A stretch of 34,203 nucleotides of DNA from an uncultured Eubacteriales bacterium (GCA_902776725.1 CACYQX010000018.1:1-34203), one strand, 5' to 3'. Counted from the stretch's first letter, positions 8,152 to 15,382 are shown. The notes: a model not told the origin generated them from the sequence alone. Program-made: numbers and translations.

Positions 8152-9336
8152 TTATATAGACTCGCCTTCGTCCTTCGGCTGGACCGTCGTATGATCGCCT
8201 TCTCCAGGATCGTCAACGATTATATCCCCACCCGCTTCAGGAAGTACAGGTATATTATTCGGGTCGTCTGGATCAACCGGGTCAATCGAATCATCTGGGT
8301 CTGCCGGGTCTGCCGGATCAACCGGTTCTACCGGCTCAATCGGGTCTACCGGGTCGTCAGGATCTACCGGATCTACCGGGTCAACTGGGTCTAACGGATC
8401 AACCGGGTCTACCGGATCATCTGGATCTACCGGATCAACCGGGTCAACCGGGTCTACCGGGTCATCAGGCTGATTGTATGGGTTTAGCGGATGCGTCCAC
8501 AGATAACTGTTTTCGTTCAAATATCCGATATTGTAGAGCCATGTCCACCAATCAGGATTCTCCCACTGAGCTTCGCCCCAGCCCCATGACCATGAGCCTC
8601 CACCGGACCAATCGCCACCGGGCCACTGACCACCGGGCCAATCGCCACCGGACCAATCGCCGCCGGGCCAATCGCCGCCGGGCCACTGACCACCGGAACC
8701 TTGTCCACCTTGACCACCGGAACCTTGTCCGCCCTGGCCTTGAGGATTATCGTCCGTGCCGCCACTGCTCGGATCTACAGGCTGATCTGGGTTGACTGGC
8801 TTATTTGGATCCTCCGTCGGTTTTGGGTCTTCCGGCTTAACCGGAGTCTGCGGCTGCTGCGGAGCGTCCGGTTTCTCGGGCTGCACCGGAGCGTCCGGCT
8901 TTTGTGAATCTTCGCCTGTATGCGGTACTACCGGAGGTGCCTCAACCACGGGCTGCTCGACAACCGGTTCAACCACGGGCTGAACCACTATCTCAGGCTC
9001 ATTCGCAACAGGATAAACTACCGGCTGTGCGGACTCGCTTGCAACAGGCCGAACTGTCTCCGCTGGCTGCACTGCCAATTCCAAAGGCTCTTCAACAGGA
9101 GCTTCCTCTTTCGGGAGCTCTGCCTCAACCTTATCTTCTTGTTTTTCTGTTTCCGTATTTGGGATTTCGACGGGCGCCGCTTCATAGGCAGCCGGCGCGT
9201 CGCTAGGAAGTACCGGGGAATCAATTCCGGGCTTTACATAAGGCATAGCAAAATAAAGCACGCCCAGAGCCATGAGAGATGGCAGGACAAAAATATATGG
9301 CTTTATTCCTTTCAGCAACTTAGATAACTTTCCCAT
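8152..9336 (-). CDS. Membrane-anchored Pro/Asp/Trp-rich low-complexity surface protein
   Basis: A 394-residue protein of no family I recognise. One hydrophobic helix near the N-terminus (about residues 12-33, within KPYIFVLPSLMALGVLYFAM) should anchor it, with the rest outside. The exterior holds an acidic Pro/Glu/Val-rich stretch (about 35-140), a Lys/Pro/Gln/Asp stretch, a Gly/Gln-rich stretch, tandem pentapeptides of the type WPGGD/WSGGD, a short Trp-rich block (WENPDWWTWLY), then a long (V/D)DP tripeptide repeat and an acidic tail. The ATG at 9336 is chosen because AGGA lies 6 bases upstream; an in-frame GTG at 9375 lacks a ribosome site. The composition suggests a rigid rod projecting from, or spanning, the cell wall. 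No sortase LPxTG motif is evident. It is tightly coupled to the PAP2 gene downstream. Confidence 0.72.
   Translation of the reverse strand: MGKLSKLLKGIKPYIFVLPSLMALGVLYFAMPYVKPGIDSPVLPSDAPAAYEAAPVEIPNTETEKQEDKVEAELPKEEAPVEEPLELAVQPAETVRPVASESAQPVVYPVANEPEIVVQPVVEPVVEQPVVEAPPVVPHTGEDSQKPDAPVQPEKPDAPQQPQTPVKPEDPKPTEDPNKPVNPDQPVDPSSGGTDDNPQGQGGQGSGGQGGQGSGGQWPGGDWPGGDWSGGDWPGGQWPGGDWSGGGSWSWGWGEAQWENPDWWTWLYNIGYLNENSYLWTHPLNPYNQPDDPVDPVDPVDPVDPDDPVDPVDPLDPVDPVDPVDPDDPVDPIEPVEPVDPADPADPDDSIDPVDPDDPNNIPVLPEAGGDIIVDDPGEGDHTTVQPKDEGESI
8255..8475 (-). repeat. Tandem 9-bp repeats encoding (V/D)DP tripeptides
   Basis: About 220 bp of degenerate 9-base units of the type GTAGATCCG/GTTGACCCG on the minus strand, encoding repeated VDP, DDP, LDP, IEP and ADP triplets. 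It lies inside the Pro-rich protein gene and is likely length-variable. Confidence 0.85.
8600..8689 (-). repeat. Six tandem 15-bp repeats encoding W(P/S)GG(D/Q)
   Basis: On the plus strand six consecutive 15-base units (variants of CCACCGGGCCAATCG) run without spacers, encoding a Trp-Pro/Ser-Gly-Gly-Asp/Gln pentapeptide on the minus strand. Units differ at only a few positions, which points to recent duplication. Confidence 0.88.
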
Positions 9337-9408
9337 TATTGTTCCTATAAAACCTAATTCCTGATTAGCGCGCACAACAAAATTACGTCAAAATGCACGC
9401 ACACAGTT

Positions 9409-9437
9409 ATGATACCATATATATCGTAGGAAAAGAA
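9409..9437 (-). promoter_or_regulatory. Extended -10 promoter of the Pro-rich/PAP2 unit
   Basis: On the minus strand TGG precedes TATCAT (9409-9414), an extended -10 element. The -35 region TTCTTT (9432-9437), 17 bases upstream, is poor. The phased T-tracts begin just upstream. Confidence 0.5.
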
Positions 9438-9441
9438 AGCA

Positions 9442-9477
9442 TTTTTTTCGCTTTTTTGCCACTTTTTTCATGTTTTT
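9442..9477. other. Phased T-tracts in a divergent intergenic region (9337-9599)
   Basis: The 263-bp gap between the Pro-rich gene and the MATE gene holds no gene that I can see. Four T-tracts (T7 at 9442-9448, T6 at 9452-9457, T6 at 9463-9468, T5 at 9473-9477) have centres about 10 bases apart, near one helical turn, which predicts intrinsic DNA curvature. The tracts lie between the two divergent promoters. Confidence 0.6.
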
Positions 9478-9494
9478 AAAACCATAAAAAAGTA

Positions 9495-9523
9495 TTCTTT
9501 TCCCTATGTTTTTGTGGTAGAAT
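9495..9523 (+). promoter_or_regulatory. Extended -10 promoter of the MATE gene
   Basis: TGG followed by TAGAAT (9518-9523) forms an extended -10. TTCTTT (9495-9500) sits 17 bases upstream and is a weak -35. The arrangement mirrors the divergent promoter on the minus strand. Confidence 0.5.
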
Positions 9524-9599
9524 CACAATGTAGCCCCTTCGTCTGGTCTGCCGATATTTAGGCAAAAATATTAAAGTGTAAATATAGAAGTAAAACGAA

Positions 9600-10937
9600 A
9601 TGGATAACAAAGAACTTTTAACCGAGGGATCGATTAGGCGCAAACTGATACTGTTTGCGCTGAATATTTTCCTCGGAAACCTCTTTCAACAGCTTTACAA
9701 CACCGCCGACTCCGTAATCGTCGGAAACTTCCTGGGACATAATGCGCTTGCCGCAGTCTCCAGTTCCGGTAATCTCATTTTTCTTACCGTCGGTCTTTTT
9801 GTAGGAATATCCATGGGTGCCGGTGTCGTTATCTCAAACTTTGTCGGTGCCAAAGCAAAAGAACAGGTATCGCTGGCGGTGCACTCAACCATCGCACTCG
9901 GAATCCTTTCATCGGCAATTCTTACCATAGTCGGAATCACCTGTGCCCCACTCGTCCTAAGACTCATGAACACTCCGGAGTCTGTGCTTCCAAACTCCAT
10001 CACATATTTCAGAATATACTTTGCGGGTTCCTTCGGCTTTGTTATGTACAATACCTTCATGGGAATACTGAGAGCCGCCGGAGACTCCAAGCACCCGCTC
10101 TACTATCTCATCGTATCGTCTATACTCAATATCGTCTTGGATATAGTGTTTATCGCAGGTCTCGGTTTTGGAGTGGGAGCCGCTGCACTCGCAACCGCAA
10201 TATCGCAGCTTTTCTCTGCTCTGCTTGCGTTTAACAGGCTGCACAAAATCGACGCGGATTACAAAATCGAATTCAGGAAAATCAAACTCGACAGACTCAT
10301 GACGCGAAAAATCATACAGTACGGTGTTCCTTCGGGACTTCAGAACTCCGTAATGTCTCTTTCTAACGTTGTCATTCAGTCGTATATAAACACATTCGGA
10401 GAATTCGCCATGGCAGGTATAGGTGCCTACGGAAAAATCGAAGGCTTTATCTTTATACCGATTACAAGCTTCAGCATGGCGATTACGACCTTTGTTGGAC
10501 AAAACCTCGGCGCTCAAGAATACGATCGAATCAAAAAAGGAATCCGCTTTGGACTCCTCTGCGTCACGACTTCATCACTGGTTCTCGGTGCCATAATGAT
10601 GATATCCGCACCGACATTGATATCGCTGTTCGATTCTCATCCTGAAGTAATAGCATTCGGAACGGAACGTGCGCATATCGTATCGATGTTCTTTGCTCTC
10701 TGCGGATTTACACACATCATGGCCGCGGTTCTAAGAGGCTCCGGAAAACCGTCAACCGCACTCATGGTTTTCCTCGTCTGCTGGTGCGTAATGAGAATCG
10801 TCATTATCACGGTCCTCGGCCCAATCGTAAACAGCCTGATGCTCACGCATTGGACCTACCCTGCTACATGGCTGATGTCCGCGGTCACCTTCTTTGTAAT
10901 CTACAAACGAATGGATTTAACCAAAGCGCATATATAG
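9600..10937 (+). CDS. MATE-family multidrug/toxic-compound exporter
   Basis: A 445-residue membrane protein with about 12 hydrophobic segments and a typical MATE N-terminus (RRKLILFALNIFLGNLFQQLYNTADSVIVG) plus the internal repeat half beginning near KIIQYGVPSGLQNSVMS. Proteins of this family export cationic drugs or metabolites in exchange for Na+ or H+ in the cytoplasmic membrane. Length is normal. The ribosome site is weak (GAAG about 10 bases before the ATG). The gene stands alone between a divergent promoter region and a strong terminator. The transported compound is unknown; nothing nearby identifies it. Confidence 0.92.
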   Translation: MDNKELLTEGSIRRKLILFALNIFLGNLFQQLYNTADSVIVGNFLGHNALAAVSSSGNLIFLTVGLFVGISMGAGVVISNFVGAKAKEQVSLAVHSTIALGILSSAILTIVGITCAPLVLRLMNTPESVLPNSITYFRIYFAGSFGFVMYNTFMGILRAAGDSKHPLYYLIVSSILNIVLDIVFIAGLGFGVGAAALATAISQLFSALLAFNRLHKIDADYKIEFRKIKLDRLMTRKIIQYGVPSGLQNSVMSLSNVVIQSYINTFGEFAMAGIGAYGKIEGFIFIPITSFSMAITTFVGQNLGAQEYDRIKKGIRFGLLCVTTSSLVLGAIMMISAPTLISLFDSHPEVIAFGTERAHIVSMFFALCGFTHIMAAVLRGSGKPSTALMVFLVCWCVMRIVIITVLGPIVNSLMLTHWTYPATWLMSAVTFFVIYKRMDLTKAHI

Positions 10938-10947
10938 CAAAAACAAA

Positions 10948-10975
10948 AGACGTGTGCATCGCACGCGTCTTTTTT
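10948..10975. terminator. Bidirectional terminator between MATE and amidotransferase-fusion genes
   Basis: AGACGTGTGC and GCACGCGTCT make a 10-bp stem (one G-U pair) with an ATC loop, followed by six T. AAAA upstream allows use by the convergent minus-strand gene. Confidence 0.85.
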
Positions 10976-10991
10976 ATTCTCTGCTATGCGA

Positions 10992-12227
10992 CTATCTGCA
11001 AGCATTCACAAAGTCGCAGAATATCCTCTTGCTTGTCTCGTCTTTTTTGTGCATGAACTCCGGATGCCACTGGACTGCTTTTACGTATTTCTTGTCCGGC
11101 AATTCTATCGCCTCAACGAGTCCGTCCTCCGCCTTTGCCGCAACGCTCAAGCATTCCGCGAGTTCTTTTATTCCCTGATGATGGCAACTGTTCACCATCA
11201 GTTCTTCCGCACCTGAAATCTTGGCAATCCAACTTCCCTCTTCCAGTTTTACGGGATGAATCGGAGCATCGTAAGGTGCAGGTTGTCTATGGTTTACATC
11301 AGATGGGAACTGCGTCGGAATATCCTGATATAGATTTCCACCGAGCGCGGCATTGATGAACTGAAGCCCTCTGCAGATTCCGAGAACCGGTTTGTCCGCC
11401 GCAATGATTTCTTTTAGGAGAAGTACTTCCATGTCGTCGCGCGCTTTGCACGGCTCCACGTTTCCTACTTCGTCAGTCATGCCATAGACTTCAGGTCCAA
11501 CGTCATGACCGCCTGTGATAATAAATCCGTCGAACTCGCTTACGAGTTGCTTGATTTCGTCCTCGTCCGATGTCAAAGGAAGCATCACCGGAATTCCACC
11601 CGCCTCTGCGATTCCTTCAAAGTATCCCGGTAGCATCCAATAGCTTTCCTTCTTTTCATCAACCAAAAGTTGAAGGCCGATAAGCGGCTTTCTTTTATCC
11701 TTAAACAGTTGATTGTCCACCAATACAACTTCCTTATCCAATCGCTCCCAAAACTTCTTGCTGGTCGCTTCAAATTTAAATCCGCATTTTTCCTGAACTC
11801 TTGCTGACGCATGGTTATAGTCAAAATGTCCGCAGAGGAGCCTATTCATCCCAAGTTCATTAAAGCAGTAGTCAATCGTAGCCTTAACAGCCTCGGTCAT
11901 ATATCCTTTGTTCCAATATGGGTGGCCGAGCCAAAAACCGAGTTCTCGTTCGTCTTCGACGCGAACTTTCTTGCCGCCCTCGCCTTCGCTATAAACATAG
12001 TCAATTCCCATATTGCCCACGATTTTTCCGGAAGACTTTTCGATGATGCAAAATGTGTGGTCGTTAATCAAAACGCCCTCGAGTATTGCCTTTGTTTCCT
12101 CCACATTCTTATGCGGAAGCCATCCGCACATCGGACCCACGCGCTCATCCGAAGAGAGTGCAAAGCACTCCTCCGCATCATCCACTGTCCAAGGTCTGAA
12201 CATAAGTCTCTCGCTCTCGTAAGTCAT
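10992..12227 (-). CDS. GNAT acetyltransferase fused to class-I glutamine amidotransferase-like (peptidase C26) domain
   Basis: A 411-residue two-domain protein. Residues 1-170 resemble RimJ/RimL-type GNAT acetyltransferases (RLMFRPWTVDDAEECF at the start; YWNKGYMTEAVKATIDY at 104-120 is the acetyl-CoA binding region). Residues about 178-411 resemble PuuD / gamma-glutamyl-GABA hydrolase: FIITGGHDVGPEVYG, the nucleophile elbow VLGICRGLQFINAALGG with Cys285, and VQWHPEF with His388 and Glu390. The expected catalytic triad is therefore intact. This suggests acylation and deacylation, or gamma-glutamyl release, of one amine-containing substrate in the cytoplasm, which is inference. It overlaps the upstream cysteine-cluster pseudogene by 4 bases (ATGA), a coupled arrangement. 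No frame disturbance is visible at the domain junction, so the fusion appears real. Confidence 0.85.
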   Translation of the reverse strand: MTYESERLMFRPWTVDDAEECFALSSDERVGPMCGWLPHKNVEETKAILEGVLINDHTFCIIEKSSGKIVGNMGIDYVYSEGEGGKKVRVEDERELGFWLGHPYWNKGYMTEAVKATIDYCFNELGMNRLLCGHFDYNHASARVQEKCGFKFEATSKKFWERLDKEVVLVDNQLFKDKRKPLIGLQLLVDEKKESYWMLPGYFEGIAEAGGIPVMLPLTSDEDEIKQLVSEFDGFIITGGHDVGPEVYGMTDEVGNVEPCKARDDMEVLLLKEIIAADKPVLGICRGLQFINAALGGNLYQDIPTQFPSDVNHRQPAPYDAPIHPVKLEEGSWIAKISGAEELMVNSCHHQGIKELAECLSVAAKAEDGLVEAIELPDKKYVKAVQWHPEFMHKKDETSKRIFCDFVNACR

Positions 12228-12827
12228 AACTTTCCTCCAAGCTTATCCCATAATTCCGCCAATGCGTCCTCCCTCATCTCTGAATCCATCTTTACCAAAT
12301 CGTAGATAAGCGGATCGCGGATAAGATGCTTCCAAACCGTAAACGTCGCCTGAACAAAACTCTCGTTAAGCGGCATTTCCTCATCTATCAAAGGACATCT
12401 ATACGGCAGTTCTATATCATTATAAACCAATGTGAGTTCGCTCGCCTCATCAATATGCGGCGTTAACGGAAATGTTCTGCACTGCATCGGCCTAATCTCA
12501 CGCTTACATTTGGAAGGGCCCTTGCACTGAACAAAATACACCTTGCCCTTCCAAGACTCCGGAAAGTCATAGTCCTCCGTATCTTCTGCCGACCACGTCA
12601 GCCAAGAATCCTTTTTGTCGTGAACCTTGTCCTCGCCCGGAAGAAGATAGATGCCCATCTCTGAATCTTGACCGGATTCTATCCAAGTTCGGCGATACAG
12701 CCTCTTTTTCCGCAGTACAACAGGCTGCTCCGCAGAGTTTGCCGCAATCCGAATCCAACGGAGACACTCTGTTCAACAGCCTGTATATCGCTTGGTATGT
12801 GCGTTTTTTGATTGATGACTTAATCAT
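12224..12827 (-). pseudogene. Frameshifted YkgJ-type cysteine-cluster protein gene
   Basis: Two minus-strand reading frames together make one protein. The first (from ATG 12827) reads MIKSSIKKRTYQ..., then DCGKLCGAACCTAEKEA, the start of a CxxxCxxxCC metal-binding cluster. The second, one base out of phase, runs from about 12690 to 12224 and reads MGIYLLPGED..., YFVQCKGPSKCK, MQCRTFPLTPHI and RCPLI, the rest of the same family with its cysteines. The switch requires loss of one base somewhere between about 12659 and 12710; a run of five A at 12705-12709 (minus strand) is one candidate. No ribosome site precedes the ATG. It may be a pseudogene or an assembly error. An internal start at 12658 would give a 144-residue fragment without the first cluster. 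Confidence 0.75.
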
Positions 12828-12870
12828 TGTTTAATAGTATTATCGCCGGAAAACTTTTGATCTTTTCTCT

Positions 12871-12984
12871 TTATATCGTGATTTTTACAGTGGTGCCATC
12901 TGACGACTCTATATCCACCATAGTAAAATGGCCGTTTCTATGGATGAACTGCCTTAAGTCTCGTATGGCATCGGTTCCAAGGCC
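12871..12984 (-). pseudogene. Orphan 37-codon C-terminal coding remnant
   Basis: In the gap between two damaged genes, the minus strand reads GLGTDAIRDLRQFIHRNGHF, then TMVDIESSDGTTVKITI and a TAA stop. The composition looks like genuine protein ending in beta strands. It is preceded directly by an in-frame TAA and has no start codon or ribosome site, so it appears to be the remnant of a lost gene. A neighbouring frame continues upstream as INAAKAL, which could be the preceding residues after a one-base shift. I do not recognise the family. Confidence 0.4.
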
Positions 12985-13002
12985 TTAGCCGCATTTATGG
13001 AG

Positions 13003-13186
13003 TTATTTCAAACTCTCGGTGAAAAGCGCCTTCCACTCTTCTTCTTTGAAACCGATGAGGACCGTATTCCTTTTGATTTGGATTGTTAACTGCGATGTCT
13101 CTATCCTCATACTTAATCTTATTCTCATCCAGCCACTTCTTTGCCTTTTGGCAGGTAGTACATCTCGGATAACAAAGTAAAAGCAT
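13003..13186 (-). pseudogene. Internally deleted ArsC/Spx-like thioredoxin-fold gene
   Basis: The first part (ATG 13186, AGGAG 9 bases upstream) reads MLLLCYPRCTTCQKAKKWLD, then ENKIKYEDRDIAVNNPNQKE, the N-terminal half of an ArsC/Spx-family protein with its CxxC. The sequence then jumps, one frame away, to VLIGFKEEEWKALFTESLK and a TAA at 13003, which is the normal C-terminal end of that family. Full members have about 115 residues; about 50 residues between these parts are missing, including the region with the basic and Pro-rich motifs. The junction lies near 13065. This is best read as an internal deletion with frameshift. The start follows the TGA of the gene upstream by one base, showing it was once translationally coupled. 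Confidence 0.75.
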
Positions 13187-13187
13187 A

Positions 13188-13463
13188 TCATTCATCTCCT
13201 TCTTCTTCGAAACCTTCCCGATACATGATGTTAATTTTTTCTTGCGCGTGCTGCGACATATGCTTATCCTTAAAATGTTCCCTGTCAGAAAGGATCGCAA
13301 GCATCTCGTCAGCTATTTCTTCCATAGAAAGATTCTCCCCTCGCGAGATATACCTAAGCATCCTCCCGCCAGTATATTCGGTATTCATCTCGATTGAAAT
13401 TATCTTGGCAAAAGCCTCGGGATAGTTCTTTGATATCATTAGGTCATAGAGTTCTTGATTCAT
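13188..13463 (-). CDS. Small hypothetical acidic protein
   Basis: A 91-residue soluble protein beginning MNQELYDLMISKNYPEAFAK and ending in an acidic EGFEEEGDE. It is predicted helical, with no membrane segment, cysteines or recognisable motif. I do not recognise the family. I chose the ATG at 13463, where GGGG lies about 9 bases upstream; an upstream in-frame start would run into the terminator-like hairpin. Its stop (13188-13190) lies one base before the ATG of the deleted ArsC-like gene, so the two were a coupled pair. With its partner broken, its present role is unclear. Confidence 0.6.
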   Translation of the reverse strand: MNQELYDLMISKNYPEAFAKIISIEMNTEYTGGRMLRYISRGENLSMEEIADEMLAILSDREHFKDKHMSQHAQEKINIMYREGFEEEGDE

Positions 13464-13489
13464 ATTCGTATGCCCCGAATTAAATAATA

Positions 13490-13513
13490 CCCTTCCCAAA
13501 ATATGAGGAAGGG
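13490..13513 (-). terminator. Weak terminator after the M3 peptidase gene
   Basis: On the minus strand CCCTTCC and GGAAGGG pair in a 7-bp stem around a 10-base loop, followed by the T-rich TATTATTTAATT. It is 14 bases after the pepF-like stop. Confidence 0.55.
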
Positions 13514-13526
13514 TTTTAGTTTCGCA

Positions 13527-15233
13527 TTATTCGATGTGCTTCTCCAGGAATTCCTTTACATAGCTTATAGCCTCTTTAACCGCGCCATCCTTGTATGCCG
13601 GAGTTAAATTGGCTTGCTCTAGTATTTCCAGATATCCTTTGCTACCTCCGACATCGATGAGCTCCAGGTATTCCTTCCACGCCATTCCCGGCCTCTCAAT
13701 GTATTTTCTGTACATCTCCATGGCATTTACCGTGGCCAGCACATACTCTATATAATAAAGCGGTGCATAGAAGAAGTGGAATTTATGGTACCAGTATCCG
13801 CCGCGCTGCATGAACTCGTCATCCTCGTCATACTTTCTCCACGGCATATACTTCTCCTCCAGCTTATGCCATTCGTTGGTCCTTTCCTTTGGCGAAAGAT
13901 TTGGGTTGTCATAGCAGATGTGCTGGAATTCATCAACTGCCACACCGAACGGAATAAAGGTCATGAAGTACTGGAGATTTCCGAATTCATATTTCCATGC
14001 ATCTCTGCCAAATAAGCGATCGGCGTATTTATTAACAAACTGAATCATCGCCATAGCATTGATTTCGCTGATGTCCGATGATGGATAGAAATATTCCTCA
14101 AGCGGTTGCCTTCTGGATGCCCTATAAGTCGCAAATGCATGGCCCAAACTCTCGGACAAATACTGCACATCCTCCGCGCGCCCGTTGAAATGCTCAAATA
14201 TGAACGGTGCCTTATGATATGGCAGGAATGTATAGAACTCTCTGAGCGCTTTCTCGGGCCTCGGTGTATAGTCCATAAGATCGTGATCAAGAATATAGCT
14301 TATAAACTCATCTGTCTCAGAGCCCATCTCACGAAGCATATTTACAACCTGATCCATCATATATTCAGGATCCCCGACAGGCTTTGCGTTTCCATCCGGA
14401 AAAACAAAGTTCTCATCATATACCATTACTCTGTCTATCCCTAGCCTCTTGGCCTGAGCTTCATAGAGTTTATTGCAAAGGGGCACTATCTCATCTAAAA
14501 CTTGCTGCCTAAACCTTGCGATATCTTCCCTGCCATAGTCCAGTCTTTCTCGTTCCAGATATCCAACAGGAACATAGCTATCGTATCCGAGAACGTTCGC
14601 AATCTGCGTACGTACTTTCACGAGCTCATCCCAAACTTTCTCTAGGCGATCCTCGTTCTCACTCAGAATCTCCGAGAAGGCCTTAAATGCCGCTTTTCGT
14701 ATATTCCTATCCTCATGCGAAAACAATTCCTGTAGATCTATAAATGAGTTTTCCTTTCCATCGACAGTTTTTTTGCTTTCAAAAAGTATATTGTCGTACT
14801 CATCTATCAACTCTTGCTCGCGCTGTCTTAACGGAATAGCCTCTTCGCATATGGTCTTGCGTTTAATGTCCGTCTTAGTGAAGTACATATGCCCAATCTG
14901 CTCCTCGACTTCACTCCTGTATGGACTGTCGTAAACAGTCTCTTTAAAATCCACTTCAAGCTTGTCGAAGATTGGCTGATTCTCATCCGCCCATTTTTGA
15001 TCATCCGCATATCGCTCGTCCAACGTGTCCATGGCATGCCTGATACTTACGATCTCAAACATTTCCCTAACTCGGCATACCAAAAGATTTGTTTCGAAAA
15101 CTACTTCCAAAACATCGTCGGCACTTCCGGCGTTCTTGATTCTTTCTATGGCATCCTCATAAAGGGATTTAACCATATCGAATCTCGGCCTGGGAACCTT
15201 TATCTCACTGAACTTCCAACTGTTTCCGTTCAT
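13527..15233 (-). CDS. pepF: M3-family oligoendopeptidase with altered zinc motif
   Basis: A 568-residue cytoplasmic protein with the full M3 oligoendopeptidase F architecture and normal length. The zinc site should read HExxH; here the codons give SESLGH (Ser360, Glu361, His365), so the first zinc-ligand histidine is replaced by serine. The third ligand is present in SDISEINAMAM (Glu390), and the substrate-side motif FHFFYAPLYYIEY is kept. The reading frame is otherwise intact, so this is not an obviously decayed gene. It may be a non-catalytic binding protein, use an altered metal site, or reflect a sequence error. GGAGG lies 7 bases before the ATG, and a promoter is visible. It is the first gene of a minus-strand group leading into the damaged patch. 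Confidence 0.88.
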   Translation of the reverse strand: MNGNSWKFSEIKVPRPRFDMVKSLYEDAIERIKNAGSADDVLEVVFETNLLVCRVREMFEIVSIRHAMDTLDERYADDQKWADENQPIFDKLEVDFKETVYDSPYRSEVEEQIGHMYFTKTDIKRKTICEEAIPLRQREQELIDEYDNILFESKKTVDGKENSFIDLQELFSHEDRNIRKAAFKAFSEILSENEDRLEKVWDELVKVRTQIANVLGYDSYVPVGYLERERLDYGREDIARFRQQVLDEIVPLCNKLYEAQAKRLGIDRVMVYDENFVFPDGNAKPVGDPEYMMDQVVNMLREMGSETDEFISYILDHDLMDYTPRPEKALREFYTFLPYHKAPFIFEHFNGRAEDVQYLSESLGHAFATYRASRRQPLEEYFYPSSDISEINAMAMIQFVNKYADRLFGRDAWKYEFGNLQYFMTFIPFGVAVDEFQHICYDNPNLSPKERTNEWHKLEEKYMPWRKYDEDDEFMQRGGYWYHKFHFFYAPLYYIEYVLATVNAMEMYRKYIERPGMAWKEYLELIDVGGSKGYLEILEQANLTPAYKDGAVKEAISYVKEFLEKHIE

Positions 15234-15265
15234 TAAACAGCCTCCGGATGCTTAATCACCATTTA

Positions 15266-15294
15266 ATCATAACATTATAACGTCATTTTTACAA
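15266..15294 (-). promoter_or_regulatory. Promoter of the M3 peptidase gene
   Basis: On the minus strand TTGTAA (15289-15294), 17 bases, then TATGAT (15266-15271). A TATAAT inside the spacer is an alternative -10 but lacks a good -35. Confidence 0.55.
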
Positions 15295-15352
15295 ATTACA
15301 GATTCTGTCCATGATTCCCGGTGATGAACGCTGTATTCTGCTTATTTTAAAC

Positions 15353-15382
15353 AAAAAACGCTCTGTCAGGCAGAGCGTTTTC
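15353..15382 (-). terminator. Terminator after guaA
   Basis: On the minus strand AACGCTCTG and CAGAGCGTT form a 9-bp stem with a 5-base loop, extended by A/T pairs and followed by a T-run (six T). It ends the xfp-cofE-guaA operon just after the guaA stop. Confidence 0.88.

Noticed and set aside
8065-8394. Repetitive plus-strand open frame rich in Arg/Val/Tyr/Ile
   Set aside because: It is the reverse reading of the DP-repeat region; tandem repeats stay open in several frames.
8600-8689. Possible CRISPR-like repeats
   Set aside because: The units are 15 bp, directly adjacent without spacers, and in frame with a coding repeat; no cas genes.
9957-10517. A 186-codon minus-strand open frame
   Set aside because: It lies inside the MATE gene on the other strand, with composition typical of an antisense shadow.
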